A stretch of 5,727 nucleotides of DNA from Gemmatimonadota bacterium (GCA_029859185.1 JAOUDR010000216.1:1-5727), one strand, 5' to 3'. Shown: positions 1 through 5,538, counted from the first letter of the stretch. Numbers and translations are program-made. The notes: a model not told the origin generated them from the letters alone.

Positions 1-372
1 GCCGGCTGTGTGCGCCGCGTGCCGGGCGCACACGATGTGCGCAGCCGTATCCGCGAGTACCGGAACCCCTGTGGCATGGGGCTGCCACGCGAGCGTCGCG
101 AATCGGTCGCCCGTATCGGTGGCGAACCGGCGCGATACGTCGCCCTGGCCCTCGGCCAGGATGTTGAGACAGAAGTGCTCCGCCGCTGCGATCACCGCGT
201 GGAAGTCGGCGTCCTCCCACACGCACACGAGCAGCAGCGGCGGCTCGAGTGATACCGAGGCGATGGCACTGGCGGTCATGCCCGTCGGCGCACCGCCGCG
301 ATCCCGGGCGGTCACGACCGCGACACCGGTCGCGAACGAGCCGAGCAGCTGGCGAAATCGGATCGGGTCCAT
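1..372 (-). CDS. Flavin reductase-domain protein (FMN-binding, HpaC-like), 3' end beyond window
   Basis: Reading the minus strand from the ATG at 372-370 gives 124 uninterrupted codons to the window edge; the C-terminus is outside. Seen: a start MDPIRFRQLLGSFATGVAVV, then GMTASAIASVSLEPPLLLVC (about residues 32-51) and an HFCLNIL stretch (about 66-72). The pattern FATGVAVVTA...G.TASA..S.S.EPPL is characteristic of the flavin reductase-like domain (HpaC/DszD type, usually about 160-170 residues), so perhaps 40 residues are missing. Members reduce FMN or FAD with NAD(P)H and often supply reduced flavin to a partner oxygenase. The start lies 2 bp after the stop of the upstream FAD oxidoreductase gene, which implies translational coupling and suggests the two flavoproteins cooperate (inference). 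Some relatives instead keep the flavin bound and act on other substrates. The family call is secure; the partner and substrate are not. Confidence 0.9.
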   Translation of the reverse strand, partial: MDPIRFRQLLGSFATGVAVVTARDRGGAPTGMTASAIASVSLEPPLLLVCVWEDADFHAVIAAAEHFCLNILAEGQGDVSRRFATDTGDRFATLAWQPHATGVPVLADTAAHIVCARHAAHTAG

Positions 373-374
373 CG

Positions 375-1574
375 TTACGCGACCATCCGCCATACGACCG
401 AGGGGCGGAACACGCGTCGCGCCGGCACGAAATCACCGGTCGCCCCGACGAGGAGATCGGCCACCGCCGGTCGTCGGGCGAGCCGCTCCGCGACGTGGTC
501 GAGCAGGGCGGGGCGGGCCACGACCGCCCCAATCGCGCGCTCGAGCCACCACTTGCCCGCGAACGCGCGGCGCCGGTCGCGGTCGTACGGGGCGAGATCG
601 GCTGCACGGAGCGTTCCGTGTTCCAGCGCCCGGCAGACATGGGGCGCCAGCAACTCGGCGCCTCGCAGGGCCGCGAAGATGCCCTCACCGGTGAACGGAT
701 CGTAGAAGTCCGCCGCGTCACCCACGAGCGCGACCGCGTCGGCCGTGGCGCGAGTGGTGCTCCGCGCAAACGGCCCCACGGCCCGCACGGGCGACACGAA
801 GCGCGCGCCGGCGAGTCGGCCCCGCACGGCCGGCACGCGGTCGAGGAGGGCCTCGAGGCGCTGCCGCGTGCCCGAGCCGGCGGGCATCCGGGCTCGGTCC
901 ACCACGGCGGCGATGTTCGTGATCCCTCCACCGACGTCGGCGAGGCCCACGTATCCGCCGGCGAACACATGCATCTCACCCACATCTCCCATGCCGGAAA
1001 CCGACTCGGCGTGCGTGACGAAAGCCGTGCGGTGCCGATCGGCGCCGCGGGCCACACCGAGGGCGCGCGCAATCCGGGACCGGAGCCCATCGGCGCCCAC
1101 GAGTATCGCGGCGTGCACGGCTTCGCGCGTCGCTCCCGCACGCAGCTGCACCACCACACCGGTCGGCCCGGCCGCGAACGACTCGAGCGCGGTGCCCGGC
1201 CGGAAGTCCGCGCCTCGGGCGGCGGCGGCGTTCGCCAAGATGCCGTCGAGCCGTTCGCGTGGCAGCGCGAGGCCCCACGGGCGGAACGGGGTCGCGTCAC
1301 CGAGGGGTCGGAAGCGACCGACGAACGCGATGCCGCCGGGACTCACGATGCGCATGCCGGTCAACCGAGCGGCATCCTGCGAGACGGCATCGAGCACGCC
1401 CAATCGATCGAGGATGCGGCCCGCCTCGGGGCTGAGATACTCGGCACAGGGCTTGGGTCGTGGGAACGGGCTGCGGTCGGTCAAGAGCACGCGGACTCCC
1501 GCCGCGGCAAGCAGCGCGGCGGTGGCACTCCCTGCCGGCCCGGCACCCGCGATCACGACGTCCACGGTTCGCAT
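375..1574 (-). CDS. FAD-dependent oxidoreductase, geranylgeranyl reductase / aromatic hydroxylase superfamily
   Basis: A 399-residue flavoprotein. The ATG at 1574-1572 is chosen because the dinucleotide-binding motif begins at once: VDVVIAGAGPAGSATAALL, with GxGxxG at residues 10-15 and an acidic residue, D33, ending the second strand. Further motifs are KPCAEYLSPEAGRIL (about 41-55, resembling the K-C-G-E stretch of geranylgeranyl reductases), the DG motif VGADGLRSR (159-167) and the GD motif GDAADFYDPFTGEGI (285-299), which binds FAD ribityl/pyrophosphate in the p-hydroxybenzoate hydroxylase fold. The Y-x-W-x-F-P signature of true geranylgeranyl reductases is not evident: the equivalent stretch reads GGYVGLADVGGG (206-217). 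It may therefore be a hydroxylase of a phenolic or polyketide lipid rather than a prenyl reductase. The open frame extends far upstream, but that part is a shadow of the DUF92 gene. It lies 14 bp after DUF92 and 2 bp before the flavin reductase. Substrate unknown. Confidence 0.88.
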   Translation of the reverse strand: MRTVDVVIAGAGPAGSATAALLAAAGVRVLLTDRSPFPRPKPCAEYLSPEAGRILDRLGVLDAVSQDAARLTGMRIVSPGGIAFVGRFRPLGDATPFRPWGLALPRERLDGILANAAAARGADFRPGTALESFAAGPTGVVVQLRAGATREAVHAAILVGADGLRSRIARALGVARGADRHRTAFVTHAESVSGMGDVGEMHVFAGGYVGLADVGGGITNIAAVVDRARMPAGSGTRQRLEALLDRVPAVRGRLAGARFVSPVRAVGPFARSTTRATADAVALVGDAADFYDPFTGEGIFAALRGAELLAPHVCRALEHGTLRAADLAPYDRDRRRAFAGKWWLERAIGAVVARPALLDHVAERLARRPAVADLLVGATGDFVPARRVFRPSVVWRMVA

Positions 1575-1588
1575 TGGGGAGACCGACT

Positions 1589-2326
1589 TCAGCGCGCCGC
1601 CGCGAGGGCGGCGATTGCGGCGCCGGCCCCGGTGCCAAACACGTTGACCGTGTCGTTCGTCATCCAGCGCAGGCCCCGGACCGGTGTGGTCGGTGTGGCG
1701 CAGTGCCGGCGTGACTCGACCGCGGCCCCGCATGCCGGACAGACGAAGCGCACCTGGAGAGATGCGCCGAGCAGCGAATCCACGAGCATCCCACCGACGC
1801 CGGCAATGGGCATCCACACCATACTGGTGTTGGCGTTGAGCGCCCAGGCAACCAGCGCAAGCGTGACTGCGCCGGCTCCGGCCGCCACCGTACCCAGCGT
1901 CGTGACCCCACCCGACGTGCCCACCGGCACCGTGCGGCCGGTCGTGACGAGCCGCGGGGAATGCCGGCTGTGCCGGCCGAGCTCCGTGGCCCACGTGTCC
2001 GCCTGCGCCGCTGCGAGCCCACCCGCGAGCACGGCCCACCCGAGCGACGGCGCGAACGGAATCACAAGGCCACCCACACCCGCGGCCCAGCCATTTGCCG
2101 CCACCTGGGCAATGGTGCGACGCGCACCGGGCGTCCCGCGCCGCGAGAGCAGGCTTCCCGAGATGAAGAACGTTCCCAGCAGGGCGAGTCCCGGAAGCCC
2201 GGCTCCGGTGAGCACGGACATGCCGATGGCGGTCGCGGCGACCGCCGCACCGGCGGTCAGCCAGCCGGCTACCCACCCGCCGAGCGCCACCGTGGCGGCG
2301 ATCAGCGCGGACAGGACGGGAGTCAT
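1589..2326 (-). CDS. DUF92 family integral membrane protein (VTE6/TMEM19-like)
   Basis: A 245-residue protein with several hydrophobic segments (about residues 4-55, 78-107, 145-164 and 226-243), so it should sit in the inner membrane. DUF92 hallmarks are visible: ADTWATELG (109-117), the Gly-rich PVGTSGGVTTLGT (134-146), GMLVDSLLGASLQ (179-191) and a C-terminal WMTNDTVNVFG (221-231). A CPACG knuckle (196-200) followed by HC (208-209) could bind a metal. The plant member VTE6 phosphorylates phytyl phosphate to the diphosphate for tocopherol synthesis. A prenyl-phosphate kinase role here is inference, though the adjacent geranylgeranyl reductase-like flavoprotein fits prenyl-lipid metabolism. 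The ATG at 2326-2324 overlaps the anti-sigma stop as ATGA and has no clear ribosome binding site, so translation is probably coupled. The length is normal for bacterial members. Confidence 0.88.
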   Translation of the reverse strand: MTPVLSALIAATVALGGWVAGWLTAGAAVAATAIGMSVLTGAGLPGLALLGTFFISGSLLSRRGTPGARRTIAQVAANGWAAGVGGLVIPFAPSLGWAVLAGGLAAAQADTWATELGRHSRHSPRLVTTGRTVPVGTSGGVTTLGTVAAGAGAVTLALVAWALNANTSMVWMPIAGVGGMLVDSLLGASLQVRFVCPACGAAVESRRHCATPTTPVRGLRWMTNDTVNVFGTGAGAAIAALAAAR

Positions 2327-2586
2327 GAGCGTGGTGGTTGCTCGGGGTGTTGGAACAGCTCGTCCAGAATGCGCCGCCGCAAGTGCGCCGGCGCGCCCTG
2401 CGCCCGGGTTCGGGCCTCCAGGAAGCGCAGGTACGTCTCCTCGAAGTCGAACAGTCCAAAGCACGGCGCACAGTCGGCCAGGTGTGCCCGGATCTGCGAT
2501 TCGACGGTGGGGGAAAGCTCGCCGTCCAGATACTCGTAGAGTTGGTCCGCTGCCGCGTGGCAGTCGATGGCGTCTGGATCGCTCAT
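2323..2586 (-). CDS. Zinc-binding anti-sigma factor (RsrA-like, ZAS/zf-HC2)
   Basis: An 87-residue soluble protein with no membrane segment. The zinc-binding anti-sigma signature is C9 ... H35-x3-C39-x2-C42 (HLADCAPC). The spacing C-26-H-4-C-3-C is the same as in Streptomyces RsrA (C11, H37, C41, C44). The rest also resembles RsrA: a YEYLDGEL helix (17-24), then a C-terminal arm ending LRRRILDEL (69-77), the part that wraps around the sigma factor in this family. RsrA binds SigR when reduced and releases it when oxidants form a disulphide and expel zinc. The same switch is inferred here. The extra vicinal cysteines that RsrA carries further downstream are absent. The start overlaps the sigma gene stop as ATGA and the stop overlaps the DUF92 start as ATGA, which should keep sigma and anti-sigma near equal amounts. 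Confidence 0.92.
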   Translation of the reverse strand: MSDPDAIDCHAAADQLYEYLDGELSPTVESQIRAHLADCAPCFGLFDFEETYLRFLEARTRAQGAPAHLRRRILDELFQHPEQPPRS

Positions 2587-3155
2587 GGTCGGTCCCGTCT
2601 CTGTTCGATGTATCCCGCCTCCACCGCGTAGTCATACAACTCGCGTTGGAGCAGCTGTCGTGCCCGGAACAGCCGGGACTTGACCGTGCCGACCGGCGCC
2701 TCGATGCTCGCCGCGATCTCGGCGTACGTGAGGCCCTCGACATCCGACAGGACGAGCACTTCCCGGAAATCTTCCGGGAGCGCGTCAATCGCGCGCAGCA
2801 CTTCGTCGTCCACGAGCCGATCGAAGAACGTCTGCGCGGGGCTGGCGTCCTGGACATCGTGGAACACCGTGTACGGCTCGATCTCGGTAATGTCCACCAT
2901 CTCGGGTCGCTGTTTGGTGCGACGGTACCGATTGATGAACGTGTTCCGCAGAATCGTGAGCAGCCACGCTTTCGCGTTCGTGCCCGCCTCGTACTGGTGC
3001 CATCCCCGGAACGCCTTGAACATCGTCTCCTGGGCCAGGTCCTCGGCCTCCATCGGGCTGCCGCTGAGGCGCAGCGCCGTCCGGTAGACCGCATCGAGAT
3101 GCACGAGCGCTTCGCGCTCGAACCCCTCGCGGTCGGGTGAAGGTGGCTGGGACAC
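2583..3155 (-). CDS. ECF RNA polymerase sigma factor, SigR/RpoE-like
   Basis: A 190-residue group 4 (ECF) sigma factor. Sigma-2 spans about residues 15-80, with the core-binding/-10 recognition stretch EAEDLAQETMFKAFRGW (36-52), then AKAWLLTILRNTFINRYRR (61-79). A variable linker follows, then sigma-4 at about 115-175, with the helix-turn-helix LTYAEIAASIEAPVGTVKSR (142-161). The NAKAWLL..ILRNTFIN.YRR stretch is typical of the SigR/SigH thiol-stress group, which agrees with the RsrA-like gene next door. I chose the GTG at 3155-3153 because AGGAG lies 7 bp upstream and no in-frame ATG follows. The longer frame starting at 3251 runs into the 22-bp tandem repeats and is probably not translated. 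It heads the operon. No convincing SigR-type promoter (GGGAAT, about 16-17 bp, GTT) was found upstream, so autoregulation is not shown. Confidence 0.94.
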   Translation of the reverse strand: MSQPPSPDREGFEREALVHLDAVYRTALRLSGSPMEAEDLAQETMFKAFRGWHQYEAGTNAKAWLLTILRNTFINRYRRTKQRPEMVDITEIEPYTVFHDVQDASPAQTFFDRLVDDEVLRAIDALPEDFREVLVLSDVEGLTYAEIAASIEAPVGTVKSRLFRARQLLQRELYDYAVEAGYIEQRRDRP

Positions 3156-3162
3156 CGGTGCG

Positions 3163-3167
3163 CTCCT
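3163..3167 (-). promoter_or_regulatory. Ribosome binding site deciding the GTG start of the ECF sigma gene
   Basis: On the minus strand this reads AGGAG, 7 bp before the GTG at 3155. It is directly preceded by the small palindrome GCGGAATCCGC (3178-3168), which could form a 4-bp stem with a 3-nt loop. The good Shine-Dalgarno match is the main reason for rejecting the ATG-started longer frame at 3251. Confidence 0.8.
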
Positions 3168-3222
3168 GCGGATTCCGCGGATCGGGTGCAGGTAGGATGC
3201 CCGGAGTGCCCGCGGCCCGCAA

Positions 3223-3310
3223 TGCCCAATCATCCGTCGCCCGGTGCCCAATCATCCTTGGCCCAATGCCCAATCATCCGTGGCCCAATGGCCGATCATC
3301 CGCGTCATCC
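3223..3310. repeat. 22-bp tandem repeat, four copies
   Basis: Four consecutive 22-bp units begin at 3223, 3245, 3267 and 3289. Units 1-3 share TGCCCAATCATCC and differ at only a few positions in the remainder. Unit 2 and unit 3 differ at one base (CTTGG against CGTGG). Unit 4 is more diverged (TGGCCGATCATCCGCG). Because 22 is not a multiple of three, translations drift in frame, which supports a non-coding reading. The array lies between the divergent sigma operon and the plus-strand gene at 3432. There are no unique spacers, so it is not a CRISPR array. Confidence 0.9.
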
Positions 3311-3320
3311 GCGGCAAACC

Positions 3321-3374
3321 ACCCGTGGCCCATCCGCGGCCCATCCGTGCCCCGTCCGTGGCTATCCGTGGCCC
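3321..3374. repeat. Five 10-11 bp direct repeats of ATCCGTGGCCC type
   Basis: Five adjoining units start at 3321, 3332, 3343, 3354 and 3364 (lengths 11, 11, 11, 10 and 11). They read ACCCGTGGCCC, ATCCGCGGCCC, ATCCGTGCCCC, GTCCGTGGCT and ATCCGTGGCCC. The unit is also found inside the 22-bp repeat just upstream, so the whole block probably grew from one motif. The period is close to one DNA helical turn. The block ends 57 bp before the GTG at 3432. Confidence 0.8.
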
Positions 3375-3431
3375 TGGTTCGTCTCATGGAGCCTTGGTAA
3401 GTTGCGCCGCCACCATGTTGCCACTTCTTCC

Positions 3432-4064
3432 GTGAACGCGCCGCCCCGCGCCGGGGTTCCGGCCGCCCTCTCGCTCGCGCTGTTGGAAGCGCTCCGCGCG
3501 TCCGATATCCCGCAGCCTGACGCGCTCGACGAACAGCACGCGGATCTCTCGGCCAAGCGACTCGGCCTCAACCGGACCGTCGAAGCGCAGATCGAGCGCC
3601 TCGCGCGGCAGGCTCGCCGCCGGGAGTCGGTGCCCGGGCAGGAGTTCGCGGCGCTCGCGCGCCTCGTGGCCCGGCGGCCTGACGCCGGCGTGGTCTTTAC
3701 CGATGCCGGACGGCGGGCCGCCCGCCGAGAGATTCAGTGGCAACGAGGGCCGGTGAATACCCTGCGCCGGTTGTTGCCGCGCCCATGGGCGCTCGCCGTG
3801 GGCTTCCGCGTGGCGCGCCAGATGGCCCGCGCGACGTTGGGGACCGAGATCGAGTGGAGTGACGGAGCACCCCATGCCGTGCTTGGGGCGACCCTCGCGG
3901 TGGTGACGGAACCGGGCTCCGCATGTTCCTTTATAGGGTCCGCGCTGGCCGAACTGTTGCGACAGCTCGCCGGCTTCGACGGCGCCATGGTGCACACCGC
4001 CTGTCGTGCGCGCGGCGCCGAATCCTGTGCCTGGAGCGCCGCATCGCCCACCCCGGGTCGCTGA
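3432..4064 (+). CDS. Hypothetical protein with a possible C-terminal V4R-like domain
   Basis: I do not firmly recognise this 210-residue protein. Codons are strongly GC-rich at third positions throughout, as in neighbouring genes, so it is very likely coding. The N-terminal half is helical and rich in Arg, Ala and Leu (for example RTVEAQIERLARQARRRESV, 48-67). The C-terminal half, from about GFRVARQMARATLG (124-137), has alternating beta-like segments, then CSFIGSALAELLRQLAG (165-181) and a final C191-x7-C199 (ACRARGAESCAW). That ending, a helix then C-x-A-x-G-x3-C-x-aromatic, recalls V4R domains (small-molecule-binding; found in BchJ and some regulators), but the match is weak. No signal peptide or membrane segment is seen. 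The GTG at 3432 is a guess: upstream in-frame sequence is tandem repeat, and no ribosome binding site precedes the GTG. Confidence 0.7.
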   Translation: MNAPPRAGVPAALSLALLEALRASDIPQPDALDEQHADLSAKRLGLNRTVEAQIERLARQARRRESVPGQEFAALARLVARRPDAGVVFTDAGRRAARREIQWQRGPVNTLRRLLPRPWALAVGFRVARQMARATLGTEIEWSDGAPHAVLGATLAVVTEPGSACSFIGSALAELLRQLAGFDGAMVHTACRARGAESCAWSAASPTPGR

Positions 4065-4099
4065 GGCGGGGTCCGCGTTCCGCGCACCGCGGGTATCGT

Positions 4100-4118
4100 G
4101 AACGGTCGTCGTCCGTTC
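4100..4118. other. Small inverted repeat GAACGG / CCGTTC
   Basis: A 6-bp perfect inverted repeat, GAACGG (4100-4105) and CCGTTC (4113-4118), has a 7-nt loop and is followed by only two T residues. It sits 35 bp after the stop of the hypothetical gene and about 107 bp before the peptidase. It could be a weak terminator or an operator. Its left part, GAACGGTCGT, is the reverse complement of ACGACCGTTC in the palindrome at 5470-5487. Confidence 0.35.
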
Positions 4119-4170
4119 TTGGTCTGGCGTTAGTCTATGCAGCATCTGTCGTCGTCCGCGGCGTCGTGTT

Positions 4171-4210
4171 TCTCCGTGGTATTCCGTGCTAGTCCGTGTC
4201 CTTCCGTGGC
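4171..4210. repeat. Four 10-bp direct repeats with core TCCGTG
   Basis: Four exact 10-bp steps, each with TCCGTG at the same place: TCTCCGTGGT, ATTCCGTGCT, AGTCCGTGTC and CTTCCGTGGC. A degenerate copy (GTCCGCGGC) lies just before, near 4154. The array abuts the ribosome binding site of the M24 peptidase gene, so it is probably part of that transcript's leader. The core is shared with the array at 3321-3374. Confidence 0.8.
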
Positions 4211-4211
4211 C

Positions 4212-4217
4212 AGGAGA
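4212..4217 (+). promoter_or_regulatory. Ribosome binding site of the M24 peptidase gene
   Basis: AGGAGA is placed 8 bp before the ATG at 4226. It decides that start over the in-frame GTG at 4196, which lies inside the TCCGTG repeat array and has no ribosome binding site of its own. Confidence 0.85.
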
Positions 4218-4225
4218 TATCCCGC

Positions 4226-5401
4226 ATGGCATTGCTCGAGCGACTCGATTTGTCCGTCCTCCAGGCCGCCCTCGCGAAGCGCGGGCTGGATGGCTGGCTG
4301 ATCTACGATTTCCACGGCCTCAACCCGGTGGCGGCGCGCGTGCTCGGGATCGGCGGCATGGGCACGCGACGGTTGTTCGTGCTGCTCCCCGTCAAGGGCA
4401 AGCCGATTGCCGTCGTGCACCGCATCGAGTTGCAGCAATTCACGGGGTTCGCGGGTGAGGTCAGGCAGTACTCCGCCTGGCAGGAGCTCCATGAGCACCT
4501 GGGCGCGGTGGTCCGGGGCAAGCGTCTTGCCATGGAGGTGTCCGCGGACGATGAAGTCCCGTACCTGGACCGGGTGCCATCGGGCGTAGTGCAGCTGATC
4601 GAGCGGTTGGGTGGTCAGATAGAGTCGTCCGCCGACCTGGTGACGCTGTTTTCGGCGCGCTGGAGTGCGGCGGAGCTTGCCGACCACCGATACGCCGCGG
4701 AGGCGTTGGCGCGGATCGCCCGGGAGACCATGGCGGAAGTCGTGCGGGAAGTGGGCACGGCGCGGGAGTACGCGGTGCAGCAGCGCGTGTGTGACCGCAT
4801 GACGGCGGCGGGGCTGGTGTGGGACCACCCGCCCATCGTGGGGTTCGGCGCGAACGCCGCCAACCCGCACTACGAGCCGAACGAGGATGCGGATGCGCTG
4901 CTGGAGCGGGATCAGGTGGTCCTGATCGACCTGTGGGGTGGACGGTCGCTGAGTACGGTGTTCGCGGATCAGACCTGGATGGGCTTTGCCGGCGGCACGG
5001 TTCCGGACGAGGTCCGAAAGGTCTGGACGATCGTCCGCGATGCTCGCGACGCGGCCCTCACACGATTGCAGACGGGGCTGGCCAATGGTGAGGCGGTATC
5101 AGGAGCCGCGCTCGACGCGGCCGCCCGTGCGCATATCGCCGGGCACGGGTACGGCGAGTACTTCGTGCACCGAACCGGCCATTCGATTGACGTGGATCTG
5201 CACGGGTCCGGCCCCCACCTCGACTCGTTCGAAACCAACGACATTCGGGTACTCCTGCCGGGGGTCGGCTTCTCCATCGAGCCGGGGATCTACCTCACGG
5301 GGCGGTTCGGCGTGCGGAGCGAGGTGAACGTCGTGCTGCACGAGAGTGGCCCGGAGGTCACGCCGGCCGAGATCCAGCGGGAACTGGTGCTTCCGGGGTA
5401 G
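4226..5401 (+). CDS. M24 family metallopeptidase (Xaa-Pro aminopeptidase/prolidase-like)
   Basis: A 391-residue pita-bread-fold peptidase, expected to be cytoplasmic since no signal peptide is seen. Residues about 1-145 form the N-terminal creatinase-type domain; about 150-391 form the catalytic domain. All five dinuclear metal ligands are identifiable: D235 (LIDLWG), D248 (FADQT), H319 (HRTGHSID), E352 (SIEPGIY) and E366 (RSEVNV). The supporting histidines H315 and H326 (DVDLHG) are also present. The HRTGHSI...HG...D segment marks a subgroup related to aminopeptidase P and prolidase; D322 stands where Gly is more usual. Such enzymes cleave peptide bonds next to proline, but several M24 members have other substrates, so specificity is open. 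The length is normal. The start is fixed by AGGAGA 8 bp upstream. The gene appears monocistronic, with 161 bp before it and 321 bp after. Confidence 0.95.
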   Translation: MALLERLDLSVLQAALAKRGLDGWLIYDFHGLNPVAARVLGIGGMGTRRLFVLLPVKGKPIAVVHRIELQQFTGFAGEVRQYSAWQELHEHLGAVVRGKRLAMEVSADDEVPYLDRVPSGVVQLIERLGGQIESSADLVTLFSARWSAAELADHRYAAEALARIARETMAEVVREVGTAREYAVQQRVCDRMTAAGLVWDHPPIVGFGANAANPHYEPNEDADALLERDQVVLIDLWGGRSLSTVFADQTWMGFAGGTVPDEVRKVWTIVRDARDAALTRLQTGLANGEAVSGAALDAAARAHIAGHGYGEYFVHRTGHSIDVDLHGSGPHLDSFETNDIRVLLPGVGFSIEPGIYLTGRFGVRSEVNVVLHESGPEVTPAEIQRELVLPG

Positions 5402-5469
5402 GGGGACCCCCCCAGGGGCTTGCGCAACGTGGGACCGACGCCCATGTTAGCCGTAGTTAACGGTTGATT

Positions 5470-5487
5470 CCCGAACGACCGTTCGGG
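5470..5487. promoter_or_regulatory. Perfect 8-bp inverted repeat, candidate operator
   Basis: CCCGAACG (5470-5477), a 2-bp centre AC, then CGTTCGGG (5480-5487). Two perfect 8-bp arms with a 2-bp centre look like a dimeric repressor site (TetR type, for example) more than a terminator, since no T-run follows and a 2-nt loop is too tight. It lies 69 bp after the peptidase stop and about 50 bp upstream of the candidate promoter at 5539. Confidence 0.5.
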
Positions 5488-5538
5488 ACTGGTGGCGGCC
5501 GTACTCCGCAAAGGACCGCGGACAGGCTACGTAACCTC

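Noticed and set aside
1575..2471. Upstream extension of the FAD oxidoreductase frame, giving a 698-residue protein
   Set aside because: The extension is a shadow of the DUF92 and anti-sigma genes; the FAD-binding motif begins right after the ATG at 1574.
249..3140. A 963-codon open frame on the plus strand
   Set aside because: It lies antisense across four recognisable minus-strand genes. Its translation is Arg/His/Gly-rich with no domain, as expected of a shadow frame in high-GC DNA.
3195..3230. Minus-strand promoter for the sigma operon (TTGCGG, 17 bp, CATCCT)
   Set aside because: Only three of six matches in each hexamer, no better than chance in this sequence; no SigR-type promoter was found either.
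3156..3251. N-terminal extension of the ECF sigma factor from an ATG at 3251
   Set aside because: It reads through the 22-bp repeats and lacks family similarity; the GTG at 3155 has a good ribosome binding site.
3223..3374. CRISPR array
   Set aside because: Units are directly adjacent with no unique spacers, and no cas gene is present.
3186..3431. N-terminal extension of the hypothetical protein from an ATG at 3186
   Set aside because: The translation is Pro/His/Arg-rich and comes from tandem repeats whose period is not a multiple of three.
3384..4232. A 282-codon open frame on the minus strand opposite the hypothetical gene
   Set aside because: It has low-complexity, Arg/Gly/His-rich translation and no domain, while the plus frame has normal codon use and a plausible fold.
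5401..5418. Rho-independent terminator after the peptidase gene
   Set aside because: The G-run/C-run cluster can fold into a 4-bp stem in two alternative ways, but no T-run follows and the fold overlaps the stop codon.
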